A DNA stretch of 64,000 bases from Acidovorax sp. A79. Lineage in GTDB: Bacteria; Pseudomonadota; Gammaproteobacteria; Burkholderiales; Burkholderiaceae_C. Both the position numbers and the translations under genes were made by a program. This document shows, in pieces, positions 15,647-23,691 of the stretch. The first letter of the stretch is position 1; each line of letters begins with the position of its first letter. The stretch lies in contig NZ_AP028672.1 in the NCBI RefSeq assembly GCF_041154505.1, positions 2,768,501 through 2,832,500 of the forward strand, read 5' to 3'. The notes beneath the pieces were generated by a model that saw nothing but the letters and a program-made list of their open reading frames with translations, ran no database searches and was not told the DNA's origin.

Positions 15647-16852
15647 TCAGCCCAGGTTGAGCAGGCGGTCGAGCGGGAGCTTGACCCGCACGTCCTTGAA
15701 GGCGACCACGCCCGTGACTTTCCAGGGCGGCATGCCGGTGTCGCGGGGAATCGGCTCGCCCGTGGGCATGCCGTCCCGGTTGGTCACCACCGCTACCTTG
15801 GGCGTGGTGGCCGTCGTACCTCGGCGGATGACGACACCCACCTCCTGGCTGGCCAACCGCACAAAGGCCCCTGGCGGATACACGCCCAGCGTCTTGACGA
15901 GCGCTGCACCGGCCTCGTCCACCTGGTGCTCCTCATCGTAGTAGCTCGCCTGCATGGCCGCCGTGACCGGCATGGGCCAGCGGGCGGCGCGGGGCGCCAT
16001 GCGGGCGCCAAAGATATCGGCGCGCTGGATCAGCCGGGCCATCTGCTGGGCTTCCGTCTTCTTGGCCAGCGGGCCAGGCGTGCGGTGGTGGTGGCAGCGC
16101 ACGGCCTCCAGCCATGCGGTGTCGGCCACGCCCAGCGAGCGCAGCAGCGCCTCGGACCGTGATGCGTGGTCTTCCACGGCCGCGATCTGCTGGGCAGTCA
16201 GGGGGTGGGTCTGCTGGGCCAGCTGGTCCTGCAGTTCGGTCATGGCGATGTTCATGGACAAGGCCGCATGCCCGAGCTGCTGCACCCGGCCCTCGGGCCA
16301 GCGCAGCATCTCGCGCGCGACCACCATGCACACGCAGGCCACCAGCATGGAGTGGGTGGCGCTGTACATGCGGGTTTCCTGGGCCGACAGGTAGATCAGG
16401 GCCAGCAGGGTGACATCGGGCGTCTGCTCACAGTGGCGCGAGAGTTCGTCGTGCAGCGCCTGGAAGCGCCCGCCAAAGTCCGACGGGGACGGCGCGCGCA
16501 GCAGTTGCGTGGCGCGCAGCTGCAGCTCGGGCCAGTCGGGCAGGGCCCGGCCTCCGCGCCCGCGCCCCGCCGGGTCGTCGGCCGCCGTCATCTGCATGGC
16601 GGCGATCTCGCCCAGGTTGGTGTCCGCGATCAGCATGCGCTGCAGCTGCGCCAGGTAGGCGCGGTGGCTGTCGCCGGATTCATCGGTGTCCACGCACAGC
16701 TGGCGGCCCCGCGCCACCATCTTGGCCAGCTCGTCCCGGGTGCGGATGACATAGCCCTTTTGCGCCAGCAGCACGCCATCAGCCCCCCGCAGCACGAAGG
16801 GCAGCGGGTGGCCAAGCTGAATGGATTCGATGTTCAGGCTGACGAGGTTCAT
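15647..16852 (-). CDS. Degenerate HD-GYP-type phosphohydrolase-like protein
   Basis: The protein has 401 residues. The N-terminal 60 residues resemble the beta-rich leader domain common before HD-GYP modules (LPFVLRGADGVLLAQKGYVI). The central part aligns with HD-GYP: H167 in ATHSMLVACVC, GHAALSMNIAM at 194 where the paired His-Asp should be (H195-A196), H229 in VEDHASRS, and RCHHHRTPG at 252-260 in place of the HHER/GYP region. The metal-binding aspartate and the GYP triad are absent, so c-di-GMP hydrolysis is doubtful. A c-di-GMP-binding or scaffold role is more likely. An upstream start at 16891 is possible, but the ATG at 16852 begins the conserved part. Confidence 0.8.
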   Translation of the reverse strand: MNLVSLNIESIQLGHPLPFVLRGADGVLLAQKGYVIRTRDELAKMVARGRQLCVDTDESGDSHRAYLAQLQRMLIADTNLGEIAAMQMTAADDPAGRGRGGRALPDWPELQLRATQLLRAPSPSDFGGRFQALHDELSRHCEQTPDVTLLALIYLSAQETRMYSATHSMLVACVCMVVAREMLRWPEGRVQQLGHAALSMNIAMTELQDQLAQQTHPLTAQQIAAVEDHASRSEALLRSLGVADTAWLEAVRCHHHRTPGPLAKKTEAQQMARLIQRADIFGARMAPRAARWPMPVTAAMQASYYDEEHQVDEAGAALVKTLGVYPPGAFVRLASQEVGVVIRRGTTATTPKVAVVTNRDGMPTGEPIPRDTGMPPWKVTGVVAFKDVRVKLPLDRLLNLG

Positions 16853-16911
16853 GGTGCTCGTTACATTATCTAACGACTGGCGCGCCACCAAACCCTGGTC
16901 AACCCGGGTGA

Positions 16912-16931
16912 TTGCCCGGTTGTTCGGGCAA
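16912..16931 (-). terminator. Hairpin after the RND pump operon
   Basis: TTGCCCG and CGGGCAA form a perfect 7-bp stem with a 6-base loop, starting 15 bases past the RND permease stop (minus strand). No clear T-run follows, so intrinsic termination is uncertain. Confidence 0.4.
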
Positions 16932-16945
16932 CCACCACCGGGCCA

Positions 16946-19900
16946 TCACGGTGCGGGCGGCGAGGCGGGCACCGGGGGCAGCGCCGGGGCGGCGGGCGCG
17001 TGGTGCGCCCCCCGCAGCCGGCGCACCAGGCGCCCGAACCGCTGGCCCAGATCATCCACCCCGGTGAAGACGGCGGGGATGACCAGCAGGCTCAGCAGCG
17101 TGGACGTGATGAGCCCCCCGATCACCGCCACCGCCATCGGCGAGCGGAAGCTCGCGTCGGCCGCGCCGATGCCGATGGCAATGGGCAGCATGCCCGCGCC
17201 CATGGCCAGCGTGGTCATGATGATGGGGCGCGCGCGCTTGTGGCACGCGTCGATCAGCGCCTCGAAGCGCGTCATGCCGTGCTCGCGCCGCGCCAGGATG
17301 GCGTACTCGACCAGCAGGATGGAATTCTTGGTGGCGATGCCCATGAGCATGATGAGCCCGATGAGCGAGGGCATCGAGAAGCTCTTTTGCGCGATCAAGA
17401 GGCCCACGAACGCGCCGCCCAGCGACAGCGGCAGCGCCGCCAGGATGGTCACCGGGTGCAGGAAGTCCTTGAACAGCAGCACCAGCACGATGTAGATGCA
17501 CAGCACGCCCGTGAGCATGGCCAGGCCGAAGCTGGCGAACAGCTCGCCCATCATCTCCGCGTCGCCGATGGTGATCTGGCGCACGCCCGGCGGCAGGTTC
17601 TTGATGGAGGGCAGCGCCTCCACGGCCTTGGTCACGTCACCCAGCGGCTGGCCCGACAGCTCGATCTCGAAGTTCACGTTGCGCGCGCGGTCGTAGCGGT
17701 CCACCACGGCCGGGCCGCCGCTGAATTCGAGCGTGGCCACCTGGCCCAGCATCACCGGGCCCTTGGCGCCCGGCACCGCCAGGCGCTCCAGTAGCGACAG
17801 GTCCTTGCGGGCGTCGTCCTGCAGCTTCACGACGATGGGCACCTGCCGCGACGCGAGGTTGAGCTTGGGCAGCGACACGTCGTAGTCGCCCATGGTGGCG
17901 ATGCGCAGGGTCTCGGCGATGGCGCTGCTGGTCACCCCCAGGTCGGCGGCCCGGGCGAAGTCCGGACGCACCGCGATCTCGGAGCGCACCAGGCTGGCGG
18001 TGGACGAGATGCTGCCCAGGCCCGGGATGGTGCGCAGGTCCTTCTCGACCGCCAGCGCGGCCGTGGTCAGCGCCTGCGGATCGTCGCCCGAGAGCACCAG
18101 CACGTACTTCTCGCCCGATCCGCCCAGGCCCACCTTGCTGCGCACGCCGGGCAGGGTTTCGAGGGCCGTGCGGATCTTGTTCTCGATGCCCTGCTTGCGC
18201 GGCCGCTCGCCGCGCTCGGCCAGCAGGATGGTCAGAGTGGCCTTGCGGGTCTCGGCATTGGCCCCGCCCATGAAGGGGTCCGCCCCCGCGGAGCCACCGC
18301 CGATGGTGGTGTACACGCTCTGCACGTGCTCCACCTTGGCGATGCGCTCGCGCGCATCCTCGGCCACGGCGCGGGTCTGCGCGAGCGTGGCGCCGGGCGG
18401 CAGCTCCAGGTACACCTGGGTCTGCGAGTTGTCGTCCGGCGGGATGAAGCCGGTGGGCAGCAGCGGGATCAGCGCGAGCGAGCCGATGAAGAACGCCGCC
18501 GTGGCGATGAAGGTGATCCAGCGGTGCCTGATGCACCAGGCCGCCCAGCGCAGGTATACGGTCATCCAGCGCGGGTCCTGGTGCTTGTCCACGATGGGTT
18601 TGAGGATGTAGGCCGCCATCATGGGCGTGAGCACGCGGGCCACCACCAGGCTGGCGAACACGGCCAGCGACGCGGTCCAGCCAAACTGCTTGAAGAACTT
18701 GCCCGCGATGCCGCTCATGAAGGCCGTGGGCAGGAACACCGCGATCAGCGTGAAGGTGGTGGCCACCACCGCCAAACCGATCTCGTCGGCCGCCTCCATG
18801 GCCGCCTGGTAGGGCGTCTTGCCCATGCGCAGGTGGCGCACGATGTTCTCCACCTCCACGATGGCATCGTCCACCAGGATGCCCACCACCAGCGACATCG
18901 CCAGCAGCGTGATCACGTTGATGGAAAAGCCCAGCAGGTGCATGCCGATGAACGCCGGGATCACCGACAGCGGCAGCGCCACGGCCGAGACGAACGTGGC
19001 GCGCCAGTCGCGCAGGAACAGCCACACCACCAGCACGGCCAGCAGCGCGCCTTCGTACAGCAGGTGCATGGAGCCGTCGTATTCCTCCTGCACGGGCTGC
19101 ACGAAGTTGAAGGCCTCGGTGATCTCCAGGTCGGGGTGCTGCGCGCGCATCTCCTTGAGCGCGGCCTGCACGGCCCCGCCCACCTCGATCTCGCTCGCGC
19201 CCTTGCTGCGCGCCACCTCGAAGCCCACCACGGGCTTGCCGTTGAGCAGGGCCAGCGCGCGCGGCTCGGCAATCGTGTCCGACACCGTGGCGACCTGATC
19301 GAGCCGCACGTGGCGGCCGTCCGACAGCGACAGCGTGAGGCTGGAAAGCTCCTGGGCCGACTGCACCGTGGCCAGCGTGCGCACGGGCTGCTCGCTGCCG
19401 CCCAGGTCGGTGCGGCCGCCGGCGCTCTCGGTCTGCACCAGGCGCAGCTGGCGCGACACGTCGGCCGCCGAGGCGTTGAGCGCCTGCAGCTTCACCGGGT
19501 CCAGCGCCACATGCACCTCGCGCTGAACACCGCCCACGCGGTTGACCGCGCCCACGCCGCGCACGGTGAGCAGCTTCTTGGCCACGGCATCGTCCACGAA
19601 CCACGACAGCGCCTCGCTGTCCATGCGGCTCGAGGCGATGGTGAAGGCCAGCACGGGCTGCGCGGCCAGGTCCATCTTGGTCACGATGGGGTCGCGCACG
19701 TCGCCGGGCAGGTCGCCGCGCACCCGCGCCACGGCCGAGCGCACATCGTCGAGCGCCTCCTGCGTGGGCTTTTCCAGGCGGAACTCGGCCGTGATGGTGG
19801 CGCCGCCGTCCTGCACCTTGGTGTAGATGTGCTTCAAGTCCTGCAGCGTGGCGATGCTGTTCTCGATCTTGCGCGCCACGTCGTTTTCCAGCTGCGCGGG

Positions 19901-20065
19901 CGATGCGCCCGGCAGCGCCACGGTCACGGAGATCGTGGGCAGGTCGATGTCCGGAAAGTTCTGCACCTTCATCGCGTTGAACGACAGCAGGCCGCCGAAC
20001 GTCAGCAGCACGAACAGCATCAGCGCCGGTATCGGGTTCTTGATGGACCAGGTGGATACATTCAT
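16946..20065 (-). CDS. RND-family multidrug efflux permease (HAE-1 type)
   Basis: The protein has 1039 residues, the standard length for AcrB/MexB-like inner-membrane pumps. It has 12 membrane segments and two large periplasmic loops. TM4 contains GILVDDAIVEVENIVRH with the paired proton-relay aspartates, and TM10 contains LMGIATKNSILLVEYAI with the relay lysine. It forms the pump of a tripartite complex with the adaptor and outer-membrane factor encoded upstream in the same operon. The C-terminal Pro/Ala-rich tail is probably cytoplasmic. Regulation is expected from the TetR gene at the head of the operon. The substrate range cannot be read from the sequence. Confidence 0.96.
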   Translation of the reverse strand: MNVSTWSIKNPIPALMLFVLLTFGGLLSFNAMKVQNFPDIDLPTISVTVALPGASPAQLENDVARKIENSIATLQDLKHIYTKVQDGGATITAEFRLEKPTQEALDDVRSAVARVRGDLPGDVRDPIVTKMDLAAQPVLAFTIASSRMDSEALSWFVDDAVAKKLLTVRGVGAVNRVGGVQREVHVALDPVKLQALNASAADVSRQLRLVQTESAGGRTDLGGSEQPVRTLATVQSAQELSSLTLSLSDGRHVRLDQVATVSDTIAEPRALALLNGKPVVGFEVARSKGASEIEVGGAVQAALKEMRAQHPDLEITEAFNFVQPVQEEYDGSMHLLYEGALLAVLVVWLFLRDWRATFVSAVALPLSVIPAFIGMHLLGFSINVITLLAMSLVVGILVDDAIVEVENIVRHLRMGKTPYQAAMEAADEIGLAVVATTFTLIAVFLPTAFMSGIAGKFFKQFGWTASLAVFASLVVARVLTPMMAAYILKPIVDKHQDPRWMTVYLRWAAWCIRHRWITFIATAAFFIGSLALIPLLPTGFIPPDDNSQTQVYLELPPGATLAQTRAVAEDARERIAKVEHVQSVYTTIGGGSAGADPFMGGANAETRKATLTILLAERGERPRKQGIENKIRTALETLPGVRSKVGLGGSGEKYVLVLSGDDPQALTTAALAVEKDLRTIPGLGSISSTASLVRSEIAVRPDFARAADLGVTSSAIAETLRIATMGDYDVSLPKLNLASRQVPIVVKLQDDARKDLSLLERLAVPGAKGPVMLGQVATLEFSGGPAVVDRYDRARNVNFEIELSGQPLGDVTKAVEALPSIKNLPPGVRQITIGDAEMMGELFASFGLAMLTGVLCIYIVLVLLFKDFLHPVTILAALPLSLGGAFVGLLIAQKSFSMPSLIGLIMLMGIATKNSILLVEYAILARREHGMTRFEALIDACHKRARPIIMTTLAMGAGMLPIAIGIGAADASFRSPMAVAVIGGLITSTLLSLLVIPAVFTGVDDLGQRFGRLVRRLRGAHHAPAAPALPPVPASPPAP

Positions 20066-20077
20066 GGAGAACGCTCC

Positions 20078-21283
20078 TTATTTGATAGCTACCAGCGCTT
20101 GATCAACCTGCGCTACAGGCACTTTTTGTTTGAATTCCTGCAAGGAGGAGGTGCTGCCGCTCGCCGGCGGCGCGCCGACCACACGCACCAGGTCCCCGTC
20201 ATTCAGGAAACCCGCGCCGCGCACGGCGACGGAGGCATTCGCGTCCAGGCCCGAGAGCACTTCCACCCGGTCGGCCACGCGGCGCCCCGTCTGCACCTTG
20301 CGCTGCTGCACGCGCTGCTCGGCGCCCACCACGAACACGTACGAGAACCCGTCGCGCACCACCAGCGCCTCTTGCGGCACCGTGAGCGCATCGCTGCTGC
20401 CCAGCGCGAACTCGCCGCGCGCGAACATCCCGGCGCGGAAATCGCTGTTCGCCGGCAAATCGACATACACCAGCGCATTGCGGGTTTGCGGGTCCACCGT
20501 GGGGGCCACCATGCGCACGGTGCCTTCGGCCGCCGCGCCGCTGGCCGCGGTCACGCTGACCTTGGCGCCCGGCGCGATGCGGCGCAGCTCGGTGGACGTG
20601 ACTTCGGCGCGCCATTCGAGGCGCCCCTTGCGCACCATGCGGAACAGCTCCGTGCCCGCGCCCACCACCGCGCCCACCGTGGCCGTGCGGGCCGAGATCA
20701 CGCCGCTGTCGGGTGCCACCACCTGCGTGTACTTCAGGCGCAGCTGCTGCGCGTTCAGCGTGGCCTTGGCGGCCTCCACCCGGGCCTGCGCCGTCTTCTC
20801 GGCGGTGGTGTACTGCTGGATCTGCTGCTGGCTCAGGGCACCCGTGGCCTGCAGCGAGCGGGCGCGGTCGGCATTGGCTGCGGCCTCGGCCGCGTTGGCC
20901 TGGGCTTCGAGCAGGCTGGCGCGCATCTGCGCCACGTCGGCCTGCACCGTTTCGGCCGAGAAGGTGGCGAGCACCTGGCCGGCCTTGACCACGTCACCCA
21001 CATTCACCCGCACATCGGTCAGGCGCAGTCCATTGCTTTCGGCGCCGATGCTGGCTTCCTGCCAGGCAGCGACGTTGCCGTTGGCCGCCAGGCGCAAGGG
21101 CACCGACGTCCGCTGGGGCTGCGCCGTGCTCACCGTGAGCGCGGGGCGGGGCTGGCCCGCCTTGGGCTCGTCGGCGGCGCGCGATGCGCTGGAGAAAACC
21201 AGGGCGCCGCCGGTGGCCAGCACGCAGGCAGCAATCACGGCGAAGGCCGTCGGAGAGAACTTGAAGGAAGAGAAATTTTGCAT
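20078..21283 (-). CDS. RND efflux periplasmic adaptor (membrane fusion protein)
   Basis: The protein has 401 residues. An N-terminal signal or anchor segment (FAVIAACVLATGG) precedes the mature protein. Barrel-sandwich half-motifs GNVAAWQEASIGAESNG and VKAGQVLATFSAETV flank an alpha-helical hairpin (QADVAQMRASLLEAQANAAE), then RLKYTQVVAPDSGVISARTA. The ATG at 21283 has an AGGACG ribosome-binding site; an ATG at 21307 is also in frame. The last 15 or so codons lie in a dispersed AT-rich repeat (20081-20127), so the extreme C-terminus is probably repeat-derived. The RND permease gene starts 12 bases downstream. Confidence 0.94.
   Translation of the reverse strand: MQNFSSFKFSPTAFAVIAACVLATGGALVFSSASRAADEPKAGQPRPALTVSTAQPQRTSVPLRLAANGNVAAWQEASIGAESNGLRLTDVRVNVGDVVKAGQVLATFSAETVQADVAQMRASLLEAQANAAEAAANADRARSLQATGALSQQQIQQYTTAEKTAQARVEAAKATLNAQQLRLKYTQVVAPDSGVISARTATVGAVVGAGTELFRMVRKGRLEWRAEVTSTELRRIAPGAKVSVTAASGAAAEGTVRMVAPTVDPQTRNALVYVDLPANSDFRAGMFARGEFALGSSDALTVPQEALVVRDGFSYVFVVGAEQRVQQRKVQTGRRVADRVEVLSGLDANASVAVRGAGFLNDGDLVRVVGAPPASGSTSSLQEFKQKVPVAQVDQALVAIK
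20081..20127. repeat. Dispersed GATAGC/GCGCTTG repeat, inside the adaptor gene 3' end
   Basis: TTTGATAGCTACCAGCGCTT followed by GATCAACCTGCGCTACAGGC. It shares the ATTTGATAGC and GCGCTTGAT blocks with the copy at 62411-62463. It encodes the C-terminal residues of the adaptor protein and stops at its termination codon. Confidence 0.6.
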
Positions 21284-21364
21284 TTGCTTTCGTCCTGAAG
21301 AATTCATATCAACTATCCACGGCGCTACGCGCCACTCGCACGGGATGAAACTGGCGCGGCGCAG

Positions 21365-21475
21365 GCCAGTGCCCCCGCGCAAGGGCCGCCCCGCCGCGCC
21401 GGGGGCGTCCCCCTCTCCCGACTCGCCCAGCGAGTCGGGAGAGGGGGAATGCGCGAAGCGACTCAGGGGGGTGTT
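21365..21475 (-). repeat. Dispersed GC-rich palindromic repeat (family B), copy 1
   Basis: Read on the minus strand it runs CCCCCTGAGTCGCTTCGCGC, then CCCCCTCTCCC, a perfect hairpin CGACTCGC/GCGAGTCG, GGGAGAGGGGGA, and CGCCCCCGG. The same order of blocks occurs at 44163-44240. It fills the gap between the outer-membrane factor and adaptor genes inside the efflux operon, so it is transcribed and could act as an mRNA-stability or attenuation hairpin. Confidence 0.65.
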
Positions 21476-22861
21476 TCACTCTTTCCAGCCACCGCCCGCG
21501 GCGCGGTACAGCGAAACCCAGGCGGCCTGGCGTTCGTGCTGCAGCGCGATCAGCGCGTTCTCGGCCGCCAGGGAGGTGCGGCGCGCGTCTTCCAGCTCCA
21601 CCAGACTCGCCAGCCCGCCGCGCCAGCGCGCCTCCGTGGCATCGAACGAGTTGCGGTAGCCCGCCGCCGCCACCCGCGCACTGGCATTGCGCTCGGCCGT
21701 GCTCTGCAGCCGCACCAGCGCCTGCTCGACCTCGCTCACGGCCTGGCGCACCTTGGCGCGGTAGAGCGCGGCGGCCTCGTCGTAGCGTGCCTGCGCCGCC
21801 TCCACCTGGGCGCCACGGCGGCCGCCGTCGAACAGGGGCACGCTGAGCGCCAGCGGGCCGATGGTCCAGGTGTTCAGGTCGGTCGTCACGCCGCCGCTGC
21901 GCACCCAGGCCGTTCCCACCGAGCCGCTGAGCGACAGGCGCGGGTAGCGCTGGGCCTGTGCGCTGCCCACGTCGGCGCTGGCGGCGGCGACTTCGCGCTC
22001 GGCGTTGTACACGTCGGGGCGCTGGGCCAGCACCTGGGCGGGCAGGGCGGCGATGGCGAACAGGGTGTCGGGCGCGGCGGATGCCGGCGTGGACAGGCGC
22101 GCGCGCAGCGCGGGCTCTTCCCACCCGGTCAGCGCCACCATGGTCTTGACTTCGACATCGCATTGCATGCGCTGCTGCGATGCGCGCGCCTGGGCTTCGG
22201 CGGCGCTGGCACGCGCCAGGGCGGCGGTGGCGGGCGCCGTGAAACCGGCGCGTTCGCTGAGGTCGGACAGCCGCGAGGTCTCGCCGCGCGACTGCGCATC
22301 GCGCTCGGCCACACGCAGCTGCTCCAGGCAGGTGCGCAGGCTGCTCGTCTGCTGCGCCACCTCGGCGGCCACGCTCACGCGCGCCTCGTGCCACAGCGCC
22401 TGCGCGCCCGCCAGCCGCTCGTCGGCCGCCGTCTTGGTGGCCCGGTTGGCGCCGAAGAGGTCGATCTCCCAGCTCGCCTGCAGCCCGGCCTGCGCCGTGG
22501 TGGCGATGCCCGCGAGCTGCTCGTTGAAACCCCGGCTGGCGCTGGCCTGCGCATCGAGCGACGGCAGCAGCGCGGCGCGGCTGCTCACCTGCGTGGCACG
22601 CGCCTGCGCGATGCGGGCCTGGGCCTGCGCCACGCCAGGGCTGATGGCTTGCGCGGCATCGATCAGCTCGACGAGCAGCGGGTCGCCCAGCTGCGTCCAC
22701 CACCGCGCCAGGTCCCCCAGCGAGCCCTGGTGCGGCAAGGGCGCCTGCCACGCCACCGGCGGCGGCGCGGGCATCTGCGCGGGGGGCGCCGTGACGGCAC
22801 AGGCGCCCAGGGCCAGCGGCAGGCAGGCGGCCCAGAAGAATCGGGTCTTGCTCAAAGTCAT
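21476..22861 (-). CDS. RND efflux outer-membrane lipoprotein (NodT/OprM family)
   Basis: The protein has 461 residues. The lipobox LGAC puts the lipidated cysteine at residue 21. Two TolC-like repeats follow, with family segments LARWWTQLGDPLLVELIDAA, SWEIDLFGANRATKTAADER, AQRPDVYNAEREVAAASADV, and the matching second-half helices. It forms the trimeric outer-membrane duct for the pump encoded downstream. The start overlaps the TetR stop by 4 bases, so regulator and pump are co-transcribed. A GC-rich repeat separates it from the adaptor gene. Confidence 0.94.
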   Translation of the reverse strand: MTLSKTRFFWAACLPLALGACAVTAPPAQMPAPPPVAWQAPLPHQGSLGDLARWWTQLGDPLLVELIDAAQAISPGVAQAQARIAQARATQVSSRAALLPSLDAQASASRGFNEQLAGIATTAQAGLQASWEIDLFGANRATKTAADERLAGAQALWHEARVSVAAEVAQQTSSLRTCLEQLRVAERDAQSRGETSRLSDLSERAGFTAPATAALARASAAEAQARASQQRMQCDVEVKTMVALTGWEEPALRARLSTPASAAPDTLFAIAALPAQVLAQRPDVYNAEREVAAASADVGSAQAQRYPRLSLSGSVGTAWVRSGGVTTDLNTWTIGPLALSVPLFDGGRRGAQVEAAQARYDEAAALYRAKVRQAVSEVEQALVRLQSTAERNASARVAAAGYRNSFDATEARWRGGLASLVELEDARRTSLAAENALIALQHERQAAWVSLYRAAGGGWKE

Positions 22862-23586
22862 GCGTTGGATTCCTTGTGCGAATTCCGTGAAGTACTGCGG
22901 CGCGCGGGCCGTTGTGCGGCCTGCCGCCGGGCGATCTCGCCCTGCACCATGCTCAGGGCGTAGCCGGTCAGCCGGTCCACCCACTCATCCACAGCCCCCG
23001 ACCCTGCCAGCTGCGGCGCAATGACCTGCAGCGGGTCGCGCTGGGTCCACATCTGCATGATCAGCCCGGCCAGGGAAAAGGCGAGGCGGTGCATGTCGTC
23101 GTCCACCTCCTGCACGCCCATGTGGCGGCACAGCACCTGGACCAGGGCCAGGTGGGGGGCCCGGCACTCGCGCTCGATGAGCTCGGGCCACACGTGGGTC
23201 GGGTCCAGCAGCTCGCGCACATGCAGGCGCAGCGACTGGGTCACGAGGTCATCGTGCTTGAGCGGCTCCAGAAACCCCCCGAAATAGGAGGCGAGCGCCT
23301 GCGGCAGGGTCAGTGCGGGATCGGCGAACACGGCGATGAGGTCGCTGCCGCTGCCAAAGGGTTCATAGAACGTGGCCGTGTACAGCCGGGCCTTGTCGCC
23401 AAAGTGGTAGGCGATCGCGGCGACATTGGTGCCAGCGGCCTCGGCGATGGCGCGCACCGAGGTCTGTGCGAAGCCCCGCTCGGAGAACAGCTGCAGCGCC
23501 GCGTGCAGCAGGCGCGCGCGCGTGTCCTCGCCATCACTGCGGGCGGTGCGCTGGGCTGCGGGAATGAAATGGGCGCCAAAACTCAT
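22858..23586 (-). CDS. TetR-family repressor of the RND efflux operon (CecR-like)
   Basis: The protein has 242 residues. The N-terminal helix-turn-helix reads ALQLFSERGFAQTSVRAIAE then NVAAIAYHFGDKARLY. The C-terminal domain (PLKHDDLVTQSLRLHVREL, HMGVQEVDDDMHRLAFSLAG) resembles the DUF1956/CecR branch of TetR proteins. It is the first gene of the pump operon, overlaps the next gene by 4 bases, and has a perfect palindrome just upstream of its start, so autoregulation with the pump is strongly indicated. The basic C-terminal tail (RRQAAQRPARRSTSRN) is probably disordered. Confidence 0.93.
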   Translation of the reverse strand: MSFGAHFIPAAQRTARSDGEDTRARLLHAALQLFSERGFAQTSVRAIAEAAGTNVAAIAYHFGDKARLYTATFYEPFGSGSDLIAVFADPALTLPQALASYFGGFLEPLKHDDLVTQSLRLHVRELLDPTHVWPELIERECRAPHLALVQVLCRHMGVQEVDDDMHRLAFSLAGLIMQMWTQRDPLQVIAPQLAGSGAVDEWVDRLTGYALSMVQGEIARRQAAQRPARRSTSRNSHKESNA

Positions 23587-23606
23587 GGCACCGGATTAAA
23601 CACCAG

Positions 23607-23628
23607 AATTCAAACAGTTGTTTGAATT
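23607..23628. promoter_or_regulatory. Perfect palindromic operator upstream of tetR-RND operon
   Basis: AATTCAAACA and TGTTTGAATT are exact complements separated by GT: 10-bp arms, 22 bp in all. It lies 21 bases upstream of the tetR ATG at 23586, in an AT-rich pocket where the promoter should be. Size, symmetry and position are typical of a TetR-dimer operator. Confidence 0.8.
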
Positions 23629-23691
23629 GGCGAAGGCCAGCGGAAAATTCACCCGCCAAAAATGCAACGAAACGTCACGCCGGGACCGGCC

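Noticed and set aside
18326..21298. A 990-codon open frame on the plus strand opposite the RND pump and adaptor genes.
   Set aside because: It is a His/Arg/Gly-rich antisense shadow of high-GC coding sequence. The minus-strand frames have unmistakable RND and adaptor motifs.
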